A stretch of DNA of 64,000 bases, from contig JAOTOL010001521.1 in the NCBI GenBank assembly GCA_034440575.1, forward strand, positions 162,001-226,000, in the 5' to 3' direction. Made by a program: the position numbers and the translations under genes. Under the pieces are notes generated by a model, which saw only the letters and a list, made by a program, of their open reading frames with translations, was not told where the DNA came from and made no database searches. Origin of the DNA: Imbricaverruca yamaguchii (lineage: Eukaryota > Arthropoda > Thecostraca > Neoverrucidae). Shown piece after piece: positions 11,657-22,721 of the stretch. The number at the start of each line of letters is the position of its first letter. The stretch's first letter is position 1.

Positions 11657-13516
11657 CAGCACTGACGCACCGAGTCAATGACCTCAAGCTGTTGTACTTC
11701 GTGCAGACGGGTGCTTGGGCCAGCCCAGAAGGGTGGTGAGCGGCGCCTCATCAGCATACTGTTCCACATCGGCCGCTCCTGAATTCCCGGCATTCCGTCC
11801 GGCGGATTGGTGAAGTCACCGCCCGTGTCCAACACCGGGGTGTAACATGGCTTTTGTCTGTATTAGTTTGTAATCTTAGGATGAGAACATGATTTCATGA
11901 CAACAATGCCGATGTTTATGTGCCATACATTTCTCAAGGACTAAAAACGAACTCGCAATCAGAATGGAAACAATGTGTTGTTTCCATTGTCCGTTTGTAT
12001 GTGTTGGTCCCATCCGTCTGCATTGACTTTGGTGCACACATTGCTCCCATTCTGACTACATAGCTCGTTATTTGGCTGCCTTTGAAGAAGATATAACACA
12101 GAAACGTCAGGCATTGCTGTTGTGAAATAATGTTCCATCGATGAAAATGCTAATACAATTAAAGGACATACGTTAATTATAAAATGTCTACTATTCTACA
12201 ACAGACGGCGTTTGTGAACTTAGCCGTTGCTACGCTGCTCACTCGAATACCGCTGTGTCGGGTCGGTGTACAGCTCTGAACACACTACGAATCGTTATGG
12301 GCATCGGCTCTTGGTTTGCTTTGCCTTTTCCAGAGCAGGACATGTCACTGCACCATCCCGACAATAGGTAATTTATCCGATTCCACTCACAACTATGCAT
12401 GCACCACGCAGGTACAGGAGGACGGTGTCTGCGCTTGGCTGTAAATCATACTCTTATTGCTGTTTTGATGCGGAACCGGATGCAGTTAATGCATGAGGCT
12501 CCCAGAATTTCTTATTTCACTGCGCCAGTGGCGCAAACAATGAAAACAGATCCGCAACCAGAAACTTATCACCAGGAGTCCTCGTTGCAAATGCTCACGC
12601 TTGCATTTGTATCGGTGCACATAAACATAAAGCGTCTCGGTTTACCTTTAAGACTTTCCGACGAAGCGTATTTATGTTGTCATAAATATGCACACAAACA
12701 GGGGCGGATACAGGAATTGTGATAGGAGGACTTGTATGTGATGACGCCATTTCCCCGGCGGTGAGCCATTTCCTGGAGAGGTGCAATTGATTTTGAGGGC
12801 AAATGGTGAAAGCGAAGATGGGGAGTGTGGATTCGGTCGTTCTACAGGGGTGCCATTTGCACCCAGATGGATGCCTTTTCTACTCAGTGGAACCTTTGGC
12901 TAGAAAATTGAAAGGGATTGTGCACTCGAGAGTCCAGGAATGACGCAATTTTCAATCAGAAGCATGCCGCATCTCCATGGGAGGGGAAAATGTCTATAGG
13001 ACAAGCAAATGTTCCCAGTTTCCCCCTCCCGAATGCTGAGCCCGCCGGAGCACACAAGGTTTCTGCCACGTTGATTTGATTAGGTGGCTAGCAATGCGGC
13101 CTGGGCATTTGAGCCCGTGATCTTGTTGGCATGGCCGAAATGCGTGTGTAAACAAGCACAAGGCAATTTACACAAGGCAAACCACTGTCGGATCTAGCCC
13201 ACCGGTTTGGGGGGAACCTCCGGTTTTCGACGTCAGTTCTCATCCCCCTCCCCAGTGACCTACCTAGGAATTCCATCAGGGGAGATGTCGAACAAATTTG
13301 GAGGGTTTCCATTCTCTCACTATTTGGGGTAAAATCACTGGATTTCGCTCACTATTCGACAAAGGGGTCCACCTATAATAATAAATAATGGCAACACAAT
13401 TTACTGTGTATGGGACCCCAGCCTACCTCCACTGTTGCTAGGCTACCGGAGTTTTGTTCTTGTTTGCCAAAGCGTTCACGTTCACGTTCAACATCTTGGT
13501 TGGTTATTTGGGCTTT
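11657..13516. other. Intergenic, nothing recognised
   Basis: Short frames only. A weak B-box-like word (GGGCTCAAATGCC on the minus strand near 13105) may mark an old SINE, but an A box is not convincing. Confidence 0.45.
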
Positions 13517-13517
13517 C

Positions 13518-13550
13518 GGGCGCATCGACTGCGTTGGTCATACAGCGCCC
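13518..13550 (-). repeat. SINE-tail hairpin module
   Basis: A 33-base copy of the same hairpin as at 3559: GGGCGC at 13518-13523 pairs with GCGCCC at 13545-13550, in the opposite orientation. Confidence 0.5.
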
Positions 13551-15130
13551 ATATTCAACATCTTGTACCACGTTATTGTGTGCAAGTTCGTGCACGTGCA
13601 TACACTGGCGGATCCGATTTTGTCAACTCTTGGTACAAGCAGAACCTGAGCAGCATGGAACCCTCGATGCGTGTCAGAATCCACTATGGTATATTGGGTT
13701 CAAAACAATTATAAAAAACATCCTTAGAATTGAAAAAACTCTTTCATCCAGGCGATGTCCATGATTTTGATAACGCATTCGCATTCGCATCCAACATTCT
13801 ATTCCGATACTCACCGATTTCATTCATTTTTTTCAGGATATGATCTTTGTCATTTGCAAGAGTAAGGTAACCAACAATTATTCAGCTGGGCAAGCAGTTC
13901 GATCTCAAAAGGTCAAGAAAGGTCATTCGGGTCAAAAACGCAGTACCGCATAAAATGCAGTGTTTCACTTAGACAAATGATTCCAATGCCTAGATGTCCG
14001 CTGTCCATAAAAGATGCAGCACATCGAATTACACGACCTTCAATGTCATAGTTTGACCTCAGGTCACCAAAGTTGGTTTTACTCATGCACTATATCTTTT
14101 TACGGTGTACCGAATAAACGCATGGTGACACATTGGATATACGTGATTTTGCAGGAGATAGTCTACATGGCACGTACATAGAGCACATCGATCAAAATCA
14201 CTCATTATTGTCACTGAGTCATCACTGTTCGCGAAAAAGTCCCAAAAATAGCAAATATACTAAACTCTTGTGTATCCGATAACTTCCGCTAAATTGTACT
14301 TGTCACCACGAAATAACACCCAGTCATTGGTTATGGGTCATGGATGCAGCACATTGAAGTTTAAGACCTAAAATCTTATAGTATGACCTATGTTCACAAA
14401 ATATTGTGTTGACAGTGCACTATTGCCATCTACGGGGTACCGAATAATACTTTCCTAAATACATGAATCGTTTGGGCATTAGCGCCAAATAATCTCCCAT
14501 CGCACAAGAAAGCAACACATCCAAGCATATCACCTTCATGTTCACTATTTGACCTCAGGTCAACGAAAATTTTAACATTACACCCTATGGGAAAGACACG
14601 GCGAAACAAATAACATTTTCCTGAAAACATTTATCGGATGGATATTAGCGCCGAATAATCGCCCACCGAGCCAGAAGGCAGCACATCCGAGCATGTGACC
14701 TGCAAGGTCAGCGTTTAACCTCAGGTCAGGTTTGATGAAATTCAGGAAATGAAAGTGGTCCACTGGGATACCACATGTGAACCAAACGAAGCATTTAATA
14801 CATTAAATGCTTCATCTCAACATCATCTCAACACTGCCGTATGCACTATCAATACAAGAAACAGCATACTGCGTGATCTAACGTCTATCGATGATGCATT
14901 TAATCAGGTAGCATCAGCATCCCATTCAGTAACTCATTCAGAAACTCATTAAGCTCAATATACTCAATATTCTCCGACTCGTCTGAAAAATTGACACAAT
15001 CTTCACAGCCATACTCCTAGACGCGTCACCACTTTTTTTCTACGACGAATCATTTTGCTTTCACAGGCGGATTCACATTTACACCGCGGATCACCACACC
15101 AGTGCGTTGATGGAATTCCACCGCGCCATC
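13551..15130. other. Intergenic, several AGGTCA-like words
   Basis: No gene. The stretch 13900-14730 carries recurring GACCTCAGGTCA-type words (~14049, ~14550, ~14712) in a loose ~150-250-base rhythm with GGTGTACCGAATAA (~14104, ~14437); this points to an old tandem or dispersed repeat. Confidence 0.45.
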
Positions 15131-15981
15131 TTAATCCACCCGTCTCTCCGGTCAGATCCTCATACCCCGTATCCTGCGGGGCCGGATAGTAACCTTCCTC
15201 TAAAATCCAAACTAAGCGTCGCACGAAAACGAAAGGGGTGTCATCGGAAAGCGCTCGACGAGTGGAGCCCTGGTCACCTGCAAAATATTTTTTTCCCAAA
15301 GGTGACGTCATTAGGGGGCTAGATTTTCACGACGTTTCACGCCATATATTATGTTTTTGACTCTGGGGAGTCAATTCTTGTGGGATATTTGAAGAAGAAA
15401 AAATATAGAATGAGATAAGGACAGCGAACTTGACGAGGGCCATAACATTTTGGCAACTAAAAATAACAAAATACAGATTTCATTTCAAAATGTTGAGTTT
15501 GCAAGTTTTCTTTAATTTCCCTTTTCTAATGGATAGAGCAGACCGAGAAACTTCGTTGGAAGTCAACTTGCTCTGATAACAAATGCTTACTTTAGCCAGA
15601 ATCTTCGATTTTGAATTCTAAGAGGCAAATATGCAAAATTTACAAGTAGTCAAAAACGAAAAAAAAAGATAAACATTCCTCTCGTACGTCTTGTTGCATC
15701 CCTAAAGGCAAGGAAACGCTGAAGGTTTCGTTAAGATATCTGCATCCGTTAAAGCGTGACGACTGGTTGATCTTTTTTGGATGTGGCCTCACTTGACCTA
15801 TATTAACTCGTTGACCCTAGACGACCAGACTTAAAAAGTTTGACATAACATGCCAAATTGATATGGGAAAAGGTATGCCAAATTTCGGCAAGCTACCCGG
15901 CGCCATTCGTTCACTATCCGCGAAACTATGTGGGGCGGTGCGGTTGAAGACCACCCCCCCCCCCTCTACGGCGCGGGTTAA
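15131..15981 (+). mobile_element. TTAA-flanked non-autonomous element, family B
   Basis: About 850 bp, similar along its length to 26120-28308 (interrupted), 37960-38781 and 58751-59597. It has a 5' GGTCAGATCCTCA block, then AAGCGTCGCACGAAAACGAAA, GGTGTCATCGGAAAGCGCTC, GTGACGTCA, and an internal CGTTAAAGCGTGACGACTGG at ~15749. It ends at GCGCGGGTTAA (TTAA 15978-15981). The left end is degenerate (CTTAATCCACCC). No ORF. Confidence 0.7.
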
Positions 15982-16315
15982 GGCGAATACCACGGTATAT
16001 TCTACGGAGCCGGTGTATGCTTGTTTGTGGTATGCATAACTACTCAGGGTGTGCAATTACATCTGGGCCGTTTCGTCTCTGCTCCCCCACGAGACCATTT
16101 TCCTCCGAAAGGTGAACTAAAACCACTGACATTTGCTTCGCTATAGTTTCAATACATTTACATCAGTCCATCCCCGAAGTGGTTCCGCGTAGCCAATTCA
16201 CTGCTACACAACACAGCGTTAAGCGGTTTGAAGCACATGCATAAATATGGTACGGAGGGTACACGCACCACGGAATAAAGGCACGCGACACACACCACAT
16301 AATACAACACGGGAT

Positions 16316-16356
16316 GCATCGGCATGTGATGAAAATTATTCATCACATGCCGATGC
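16316..16356. repeat. Perfect 18-bp-stem hairpin
   Basis: GCATCGGCATGTGATGAA at 16316-16333 is exactly complementary to TTCATCACATGCCGATGC at 16339-16356, with a 5-base AATTA loop. The arms are non-repetitive. It could be a small structured RNA, a binding palindrome or a remnant of a foldback element. Confidence 0.85.
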
Positions 16357-16993
16357 CGATATCTATCCGTGTCCAGATTGGGATAAAAACGTGAAGCAGT
16401 TTTGTGGAGCGATCCAGCGTTTGGATCAACTTGGAAATTGTACCCTATTTCGACAACCACTCGGAGTTTAAACGATACGGAAATAAGGACTAGCTTACAC
16501 CAATGTTATCTAGATGGAGTATGTCCAGAACAAAGGAATAAAATCGCCGAAAATTAGATTGTGTTCATTAATTCGGCCACCACGGAGTTGTGGCGGCAAA
16601 TGGCGACGGTGCCGGTAACTGAGTTTTTCCAATTTTCATCCTGACCTGACCCGAAATGGCGAAAGCCGACATTTGTTCTACATCTGTATTCACATCCCTT
16701 TTTCCTTTTCACATTCGTCTATTGGACTGGTTTAAGCGTACACCTCCAACAGCAAGGTTGATCATCTACTTCTCTCCTGAGTTACTTTCGGCCTTGTGGT
16801 CACTCGATCATCCTGTCCGAGATAATCGTACCAGCATAGAGGGCACCATTTTTGTGAACCGTTTGTTAACTTAGCAGGCCGGGCGTGATGCTGGTGATCA
16901 TATTTCTCTTCTTCATCAATCTCCGTCCGGAAAATGGTGTGGCGCGGTCGTTTTCTGTTTTCAATTCAGTATGAGCGACGATGTACATCGCTC

Positions 16994-17031
16994 GTCGTCA
17001 TGTATACACGCAACACGATATACATGACGAC
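16994..17031. repeat. Perfect 13-bp inverted repeat
   Basis: GTCGTCATGTATA (16994-17006) pairs exactly with TATACATGACGAC (17019-17031) across a 12-base loop. A further near-palindrome, GAGCGACGATGTACATCGCTC, lies immediately upstream, and related ATATACATGA words follow to ~17100. Confidence 0.8.
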
Positions 17032-17941
17032 CCGATATATACATGATATACGTACATGACATATACAAATACCTGATATAAATGACCCGACATATACTCC
17101 CAACACAGCTATGAATTAATTAAATACACTAAACTCCGCCCCACAGAACCCGACACGAAACGATCTACCGTCGGAGCCACCAGCGACATCGCTGGTGGAG
17201 CGTTTTGGCTTCAGCAGGGTCGCAGGCCGCAGATATAGTAATCTGTTTGCATTCTACGTCATATACTTGATGGTAAAACAATGCTAGTGGCAATGAGTAA
17301 TGGCCGCTTGAGAGGAATGCGGTTCCGCAGCACCCGGGTATTCCTACCGATGCTATTGAGTCCAGTGATCGAACGGAGACTGAAAGACGCTTTAGTTATC
17401 GCTTCACCGAAAACGCCAGTCATGCCTCAACATCCTCAACGGCGTAGATTTCACTCATCCACCACCAATCACTGGCGCATTTTCGGCTTTCCCCGAGCCA
17501 TTCAAATAAACCAACAGGATCGACGTCTTGTAGCACGTTGCAGTCGTGTTTTTGCTCGAGTTACTGCGCCTGCTTGCAAATCGCCGCCGGCGAGGTGGGA
17601 ACGTCGGTCGATTCACCGTCTCACTGTTGACCGCCAGCGCTGAAATAATTGCATCCTGTTCGTGATGCCACCTGCACAGCCGATCCAGAGGCGCGCCAAG
17701 TCGTGTGCATCTGGTGGCACTGGTGAGACGTTATTCACCAACGGTGACTCGACACTTTCGCGCAGGGTCCTCTTGGGCAGTGATTGTGGGAGAATTGTGG
17801 AGGGTTAAGCGTTCTGTTGTGCGTGGCAGAGGGCTAACAGACGGTGTCAACGTGGGCCTGCCGAGTGGGGCTCCAGTCCAACTGGACGCGCCCGTGGCAG
17901 GGCGCAGCCCAGTCGGAGTTTCCGAGACGCAGCCGCCGCAT

Positions 17942-17977
17942 TATAAGTGGCGGCAAGGATATGGGCGCCGGTCATTC
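17942..17977 (+). promoter_or_regulatory. Core promoter: TATA box plus Inr
   Basis: TATAAG at 17942-17947 is followed 32 bases downstream (to +1 at A17974) by TCATTC (17972-17977), an exact match to the arthropod initiator TCAKTY. This spacing is the usual one. It predicts a 71-base 5' leader before the ATG at 18045 and so decides that start over upstream in-frame Met codons at 17844 and 17961. Confidence 0.65.
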
Positions 17978-18044
17978 GACGACGAACCGAGCGCTGCGCA
18001 GGAGCCGTCCGCGACCGAGCCAGGCCACACACCGACCGACCGCA

Positions 18045-19481
18045 ATGCTGACTGCGCTGGCCCTGACCCTGGCCGCGGTCACCGCCGTGACCGGCTGGAA
18101 CCAGATCCAGCAGGACGATCCGTGGCCGGCCGCCGCCGCCAGTGCCGGCCAACCGCGCCGCATCAGCCAAGCGGCTCTCGGCAGCGCCGGAAACGGCCAA
18201 GCCGCCGCCGACGGCGACTTCTGGTGGGCCAAGGATCCGAACCCGTTCGACAGCCCCGGCGTGCGGTCGCCTGGTAACGGCGTCCGGTCGCCTGGCAACG
18301 GCGGACAGTCGCCTGGCAACAGCGGACAGTCGCCTGGCAACGGCGGACAGTCGCCTGGCAACGGCGGACAGTCGCCTGGCAACGGCGTGCGGCGTCCGGT
18401 GCCGGCCGGTGTCGGCGGCCGACCGACCGGCAGCCATCAGAGCTCCGGTCTGGGCGGCGGCGCCGGCCGCCCGCTGGCGGCCGCCTCGGCCTGTGTCGGC
18501 GGTCCTCAGGCACAGGTCGCGTCGCCGAGCGGTCTGTACACGCCTCCCGCGAGCAACTCGGCCTCGCAGGGCGCGCCGTCTGGCGGCAATCGCAGGGTCT
18601 CTTCCGCCGCCCCGACTTTTGCCGAGCGACCTCGAGCGCCCGGCAGCGTGCAGCGGTTCACCCGACCGAAGCCGGCCGTCTCGGCCACGTCGTCCAGCTC
18701 CAGCCAGCACGGGTCTCGTGCTCCGGCGCCGTCCCGGACCGGCTCGGCCCAGTACTCGCCGCCAACAATTGGCTCACCGACCTCCGGTCAGTACTCGCCG
18801 CCGAAGAACGGATGGGCCAATTCCGGCAACCAGTACTCGCGGCCGAAACCCAACTCGCCTCCCAGTAATGGGCAGTACCAACAGCCGAGACCCAACTCGC
18901 CGCCCAGTAATGGGCAGTACTCGCGGCCAAGACCCAATTCACCTCCCAGTAATGGGCAGTACCAGCAGCCGAGACCCAACTCGCCTCCCAGTAATGGGCA
19001 GTACCAACAGCCGAGACCCAACTCGCCGCCCAGTAATGGGCAGTACTCGCGGCCGAGACCCAACTCACCTCCCAGTAATGGGCAGTACCAGCAGCCGAGA
19101 CCCAACTCGCCTCCCAGCACTGGGCTGGGCTCCCCACCGTGGCAGACAGCCGGCAACGGTCAGTACACACCTACCGGCTCTGGCTCCTCCAACAACGCCC
19201 AATACGCCTCGCCCGGCTCCGCGCCCGGCTCGACCAGCCCCGAAGGGCCGGTGGTCAAGTCGTGCGCCGCCTCGCTCTTCTGCGTGTCGCCGGCCGAGTG
19301 CGACCCGTACACCGGCTTCTTGATGGATCCGGCCGACGGGCCGATCCCGCAGCTCGACCTGCCGACCGTGTCGATCACACGCTGCTACATGAAGAAGAAC
19401 CGCCAGGTGGGCGTCTGCTGCCAGGCGCCGCACGTCAACGACCCCTGGACCGACCGGCCCCCGGCCAACGCCGGCTTCTAG
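18045..19481 (+). CDS. Secreted repeat-rich protein with C-terminal CLIP-like module
   Basis: A single-exon ORF of 478 residues. The start at 18045 fits the promoter and gives a signal peptide (MLTALALTLAAVTAV, residues 1-~17). An upstream in-frame extension to 17844 is basic and lacks secretion features. Residues ~70-115 are 7-residue repeats (R/Q-SPGNG-G/V). Residues ~245-365 hold about seven 14-residue repeats built on PRPNSPPSNGQYQQ. The rest is Ser/Pro/Ala/Gly-rich. The C-terminus has six cysteines (C407, C413, C419, C447, C458, C459; spacing 5-5-27-10-0) and then a DPW. This is the CLIP-type layout of arthropod serine protease homologues (masquerade-like N-termini), but no protease domain follows. 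Likely an extracellular matrix, cuticle, cement or immune protein; which of these cannot be told. No polyadenylation signal is evident. Confidence 0.75.
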   Translation: MLTALALTLAAVTAVTGWNQIQQDDPWPAAAASAGQPRRISQAALGSAGNGQAAADGDFWWAKDPNPFDSPGVRSPGNGVRSPGNGGQSPGNSGQSPGNGGQSPGNGGQSPGNGVRRPVPAGVGGRPTGSHQSSGLGGGAGRPLAAASACVGGPQAQVASPSGLYTPPASNSASQGAPSGGNRRVSSAAPTFAERPRAPGSVQRFTRPKPAVSATSSSSSQHGSRAPAPSRTGSAQYSPPTIGSPTSGQYSPPKNGWANSGNQYSRPKPNSPPSNGQYQQPRPNSPPSNGQYSRPRPNSPPSNGQYQQPRPNSPPSNGQYQQPRPNSPPSNGQYSRPRPNSPPSNGQYQQPRPNSPPSTGLGSPPWQTAGNGQYTPTGSGSSNNAQYASPGSAPGSTSPEGPVVKSCAASLFCVSPAECDPYTGFLMDPADGPIPQLDLPTVSITRCYMKKNRQVGVCCQAPHVNDPWTDRPPANAGF

Positions 19482-19494
19482 CCCTCCGGCGGCC

Positions 19495-19965
19495 GCGGCC
19501 GGCCGTCCAGTGTCGGCCGCAGTCGCTGACGCTGACGGTGGGGTGTCGGCCGGCCGTCCAGTGACCTCCGACACACCACCGTGGCCGGCCGTCCAGTGAC
19601 CTCCGACACCCCACCGTGGCCGGCCGTCCAGTGTCGACCGCAGTCGCTGACGCCGACAGTGGGGTGTCGGCCGGCCGTCCAGTGTCGGCCGCAGTTGCTG
19701 ACGCTGACGGTGGGGTGTCGGCCGGCCGTCCAGTGACCTCCGACATCCCACCGTGGTCGGCCGTCCAGTGTCGACCGCAGTCGCTGACGCCGACAGTGGG
19801 GTGTCGGCCGGCCGTCCAGTGACCTCCGACACCCCACCGTGGTCGGCCGTCCAGTGACCTCCGACACCCCACCGTGGCCGGCCGTCCAGTGACCTCCGAC
19901 ACACCACCGTGGCCGGCCGTCCAGTATCGGCCGCAGTCGCTAACGCTGACGGTGGGGTGCCGGCC
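19495..19965. repeat. GC-rich compound minisatellite
   Basis: Alternating ~35-bp and ~60-bp units share CCGGCCGTCCAGTG, one type followed by ACCTCCGACA-CCCACCGTGG and the other by GTCGGCCGCAGTCGCTGACG. It begins 13 bases after the stop codon of the secreted-protein gene. Long antisense frames here are by-products of base composition. Confidence 0.85.
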
Positions 19966-19984
19966 GGCTTCATGGGCGACTGTC

Positions 19985-20155
19985 TGCTGACGTTAGCGCC
20001 GGACTCGCTTCGCTAACGTCAGCGGCGGACACGCTCCGCTAACGTCAGTGGCGGACTCGCTCCGCTAACGTCAGCGGCGGACACGCTCTGCCGACGTCAG
20101 TGGCAGACTCTGCTGACATCAATGGCGACACTCCGCTGACGCCAGAGGTGACTCC
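19985..20155. repeat. ~26-bp palindrome-bearing tandem repeat
   Basis: About six units of a GGCGGAC-CGCTCCGCTAACGTCAG type sequence. Inverse-oriented TGACGTTAGCG words occur at its left edge, so units can form stems. It decays towards 20155 (CTCTGCTGACATCAATGGCG). Confidence 0.75.
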
Positions 20156-20744
20156 CTCGATTGACTCCGTCCTGACGTTATTAGCGGACTCTGTTGATGT
20201 CACCGCTTAACCCTGTTGCCGTCCTCGTTGGACCTTGTGGGTGTCAGCAGCGGACTCACCGCTGACATCGGCAGCCCATAGGTAGCCACCAATGCTACTG
20301 CTGGTGCCAACAGATATCGATATAGAACAAGAACGCAACCATCATGGATTGACGCTCGGAGTGGAATGTGTGGCGCCTCTAAACTCCTCTGTTTCAAAGT
20401 AGATTTGCCTGTATTTGCTCCGTAAATCTTGGCGCAAATATAGAACATCATCATCTGCTTCCTGATGTGTTTTGTTGTCTTGCATTGACCTCCTTTGTAT
20501 TTCATCCTATCCACAGAAACCAAGTGGACTTGGAGCTTCTTGCTCCCTACGTGGATAAGCCGTGGCGAGTGGCTTTTGTAACATGTCACCGTGATGTTCA
20601 AGGATAAATATATTCGTCGATGATGACGTTGACACGATGAGCATGCTGATTAGCACAATGAAGTATTTAAAATTACAATACGCGGACTACTGGCATCGTC
20701 ATCAAAGTGTAACAATGTTAGCTTCTTCGGTGGATTGAAAAAGA
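20156..20744. other. Intergenic, nothing recognised
   Basis: No gene-like frames beyond chance length. Confidence 0.5.
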
Positions 20745-22090
20745 CTTCTAGTTGATCAAGTTTGGTTCCATTAACCTGTCATGGACTTGACCTGACTTGA
20801 CCTTGGTGACCAAACATGACTGAAGTTATTTAGCGTCACAATGCACACCAAATAAATCGCTAGGTTCGCCAAGAACACTTCCCTTTTACCAATATACGGG
20901 AAGCGCATCAACGCCGATTTTTGTCGTCTGGCTCTGCGATTTTTTAAATTTAACGACCCCTAACTCGAAAATGTTTTAGCCGATTTCCGTTTTCTGGCTT
21001 TAAAGAAATAAAGACATAAAGACATAAAAGATTAGTGCAACTATGAGCCACAAGGGCCCTTCTTGGTTGCACTCTGTACACTCAACCAGTTGCCCACCAA
21101 ATCCGTTGATCAGCTCTCCCTGGAATACTGAAAAGCAAGCCCGCTATTCTCATCATGATTGTCTATGCTGTTTTTAAAGATGTTCATTGTGCTGCTACTT
21201 ACAATGGTTTCTGGCAGCTGGTTCCAGTGTTCTACAACCCTGTTGGTGAAGAAAGACTGCCTTAACCTTGTTCTGCTGTGGTCAACTATAATTTTGAATT
21301 TATGACCTCTGATTGCATCATTTCTGTTAAATTCAAATATTTCCCCAAGATATCCCCTCTCCAGACCATGGACAAATTTAAAGACCTCGATGAGATCTCC
21401 TCTCAGCCTTCTATATCTAAGTGAAAACATATTCAATTTCTTTAATCCTTCCTCATATGCCAGGTTGCTTATACCATTAACCATTTCTGTAGCCCTCTTT
21501 TGTACTCTCTCTAAAAGCCAACAATCTTTTTCATAGCTAGGACCAAGCTTGGATGCCGTATTTCAAATGTGGCTTGACATATGCACAGTAAAGCTTCCTG
21601 ATGACTTCCTCACTTCTGTATGATACATTCCTATTTATTTACCAAGCATTCTCAGTGCCTTCTTCCTGGCTTCCTTGGTCTGTTCTGATGCCCCCAATTT
21701 TGTGTTTAGAATAACACCTAAATCCTTCTCCTGTTGAGTCACTGATAGCACTTGGCCACTCATCAAGTATGGAGCCTTCATATGCTGCTTACTTACATGC
21801 ATGATTTTGCAGTTATCGAAGTTAAATTTCATTTGCCATTCTTCGGACCAGTTCACAAGTTCGTCTACGTCTTTTTGCAGCGAGATATGCTCATTTTGAC
21901 CTGTTATTGCCCTAAAGACCTTCAAATCATCCGCAAATTTCAAAACCTTACGGCTTTAACCAACGCGCCCATCATTTCTAAGCAGCTACGCAAGGAATGG
22001 CATAAATCGGACGGTAAAACATGGAGTTATGTGTGAAAAACCGGAGGGGTGGGCGGATTTCACCCCTTTCCAGGTCGCGTGCTAACCTAA
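20745..22090 (+). mobile_element. Family A TTAA element remnant, split by a retrotransposon
   Basis: 20745-21003 and 21952-22090 together make one ~360-bp unit of family A, from CCTGTCATGGACTTGACC through TATACGGGAAGCGCATCA and CCCCTAACTCGAAAA to GGCGGATTTC and a degraded CAGGTCGCGTGCTAAC end. The intact order can be checked against 27722-28074. The 948 bases between are a later insertion. Confidence 0.7.
21004..21951 (-). mobile_element. 5'-truncated CR1-like non-LTR retrotransposon
   Basis: Minus-strand remains of a reverse transcriptase C-terminal half. The catalytic FADD box lies at ~21937-21926, next to the truncated 5' end. A frame to 21635 is followed by a shifted frame (NVSYRSEEVIRKLYCAYVKP, ~21630-21570) and another shift leading to LKKLNMFSLRYRRLRGDL and HWNQLPE (21484-21110). 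At least two frameshifts make it inactive. Its 3' end is not poly(A) but an octamer-type tail (TTTATGTC, TTTATGTC, TTTATTTC), as in CR1/L2-type elements. It is flanked by the 8-bp duplication GGCTTTAA at 20996-21003 and 21952-21959. Confidence 0.85.
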
Positions 22091-22721
22091 CTTAAACTCC
22101 CATTGGAAATATAATCATGGATTGATAATCAAATGGGATATTTTGATAGATGGAAAACTGTGTTGTTCTTGTTGTGGCAAGATAATTGTCGAAACTAAGA
22201 TGTCTAGGAATACAATGTTGTGAACTCAAAGGTACATATTGAAGCACATGTCTGTCCTTATTTTCAGTCTGGATTCTCCATTTCAACCTTCACCTGAAGT
22301 GGTGATTCTACCTCCAACCTCTCCTGTATCGATCTTCTGCCTGCACCAGAAGCCGGCCCCGCCCAGCCTTTGCTTGCTGAGATCCAGAGTTGTACCATCC
22401 TAATGATACTGAGATCAGCTTGCTTTCTGTTACTCGAAGTAAGAAGTTCACATTAACAATTTTCTCAATAATGATTATCTTGGAGACAGCTGCTAATGTG
22501 GTAAAGTAAACAGCGTGTCAGGGTTTTTGCACTGTGGAAAGAGTGGGAGTGCACCAAATATGCAACCGGCTTAATGGTTCTAGCTTACCATGCAAAAAAT
22601 TGACAACTTTTGTATACTTTTTCATTTTTTTCCTTGGAGAAAGGTAAGCCTGCTGCCGATGCTAAAATAATTCGGCATAAGCCAAGGTGAGTGTATGCCG
22701 CAGTGCATTTGCCAGCATTGT
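22091..22721. other. Intergenic, nothing recognised
   Basis: No gene, RNA or clear repeat recognised. Confidence 0.5.

Larger units (their letters stand above)
15982..17940. other. Intergenic with two perfect hairpins
   Basis: No supported gene. The notable items are the two inverted repeats listed separately. From ~17150 the base composition rises in GC towards the promoter at 17942. Confidence 0.5.

Noticed and set aside
17847..19973. Antisense frames of up to ~300 codons over the secreted-protein gene and its downstream repeat
   Set aside because: They are GC-rich shadow frames: Arg/Ala-rich with no signal or domain. The plus strand has promoter, signal peptide and cysteine module.
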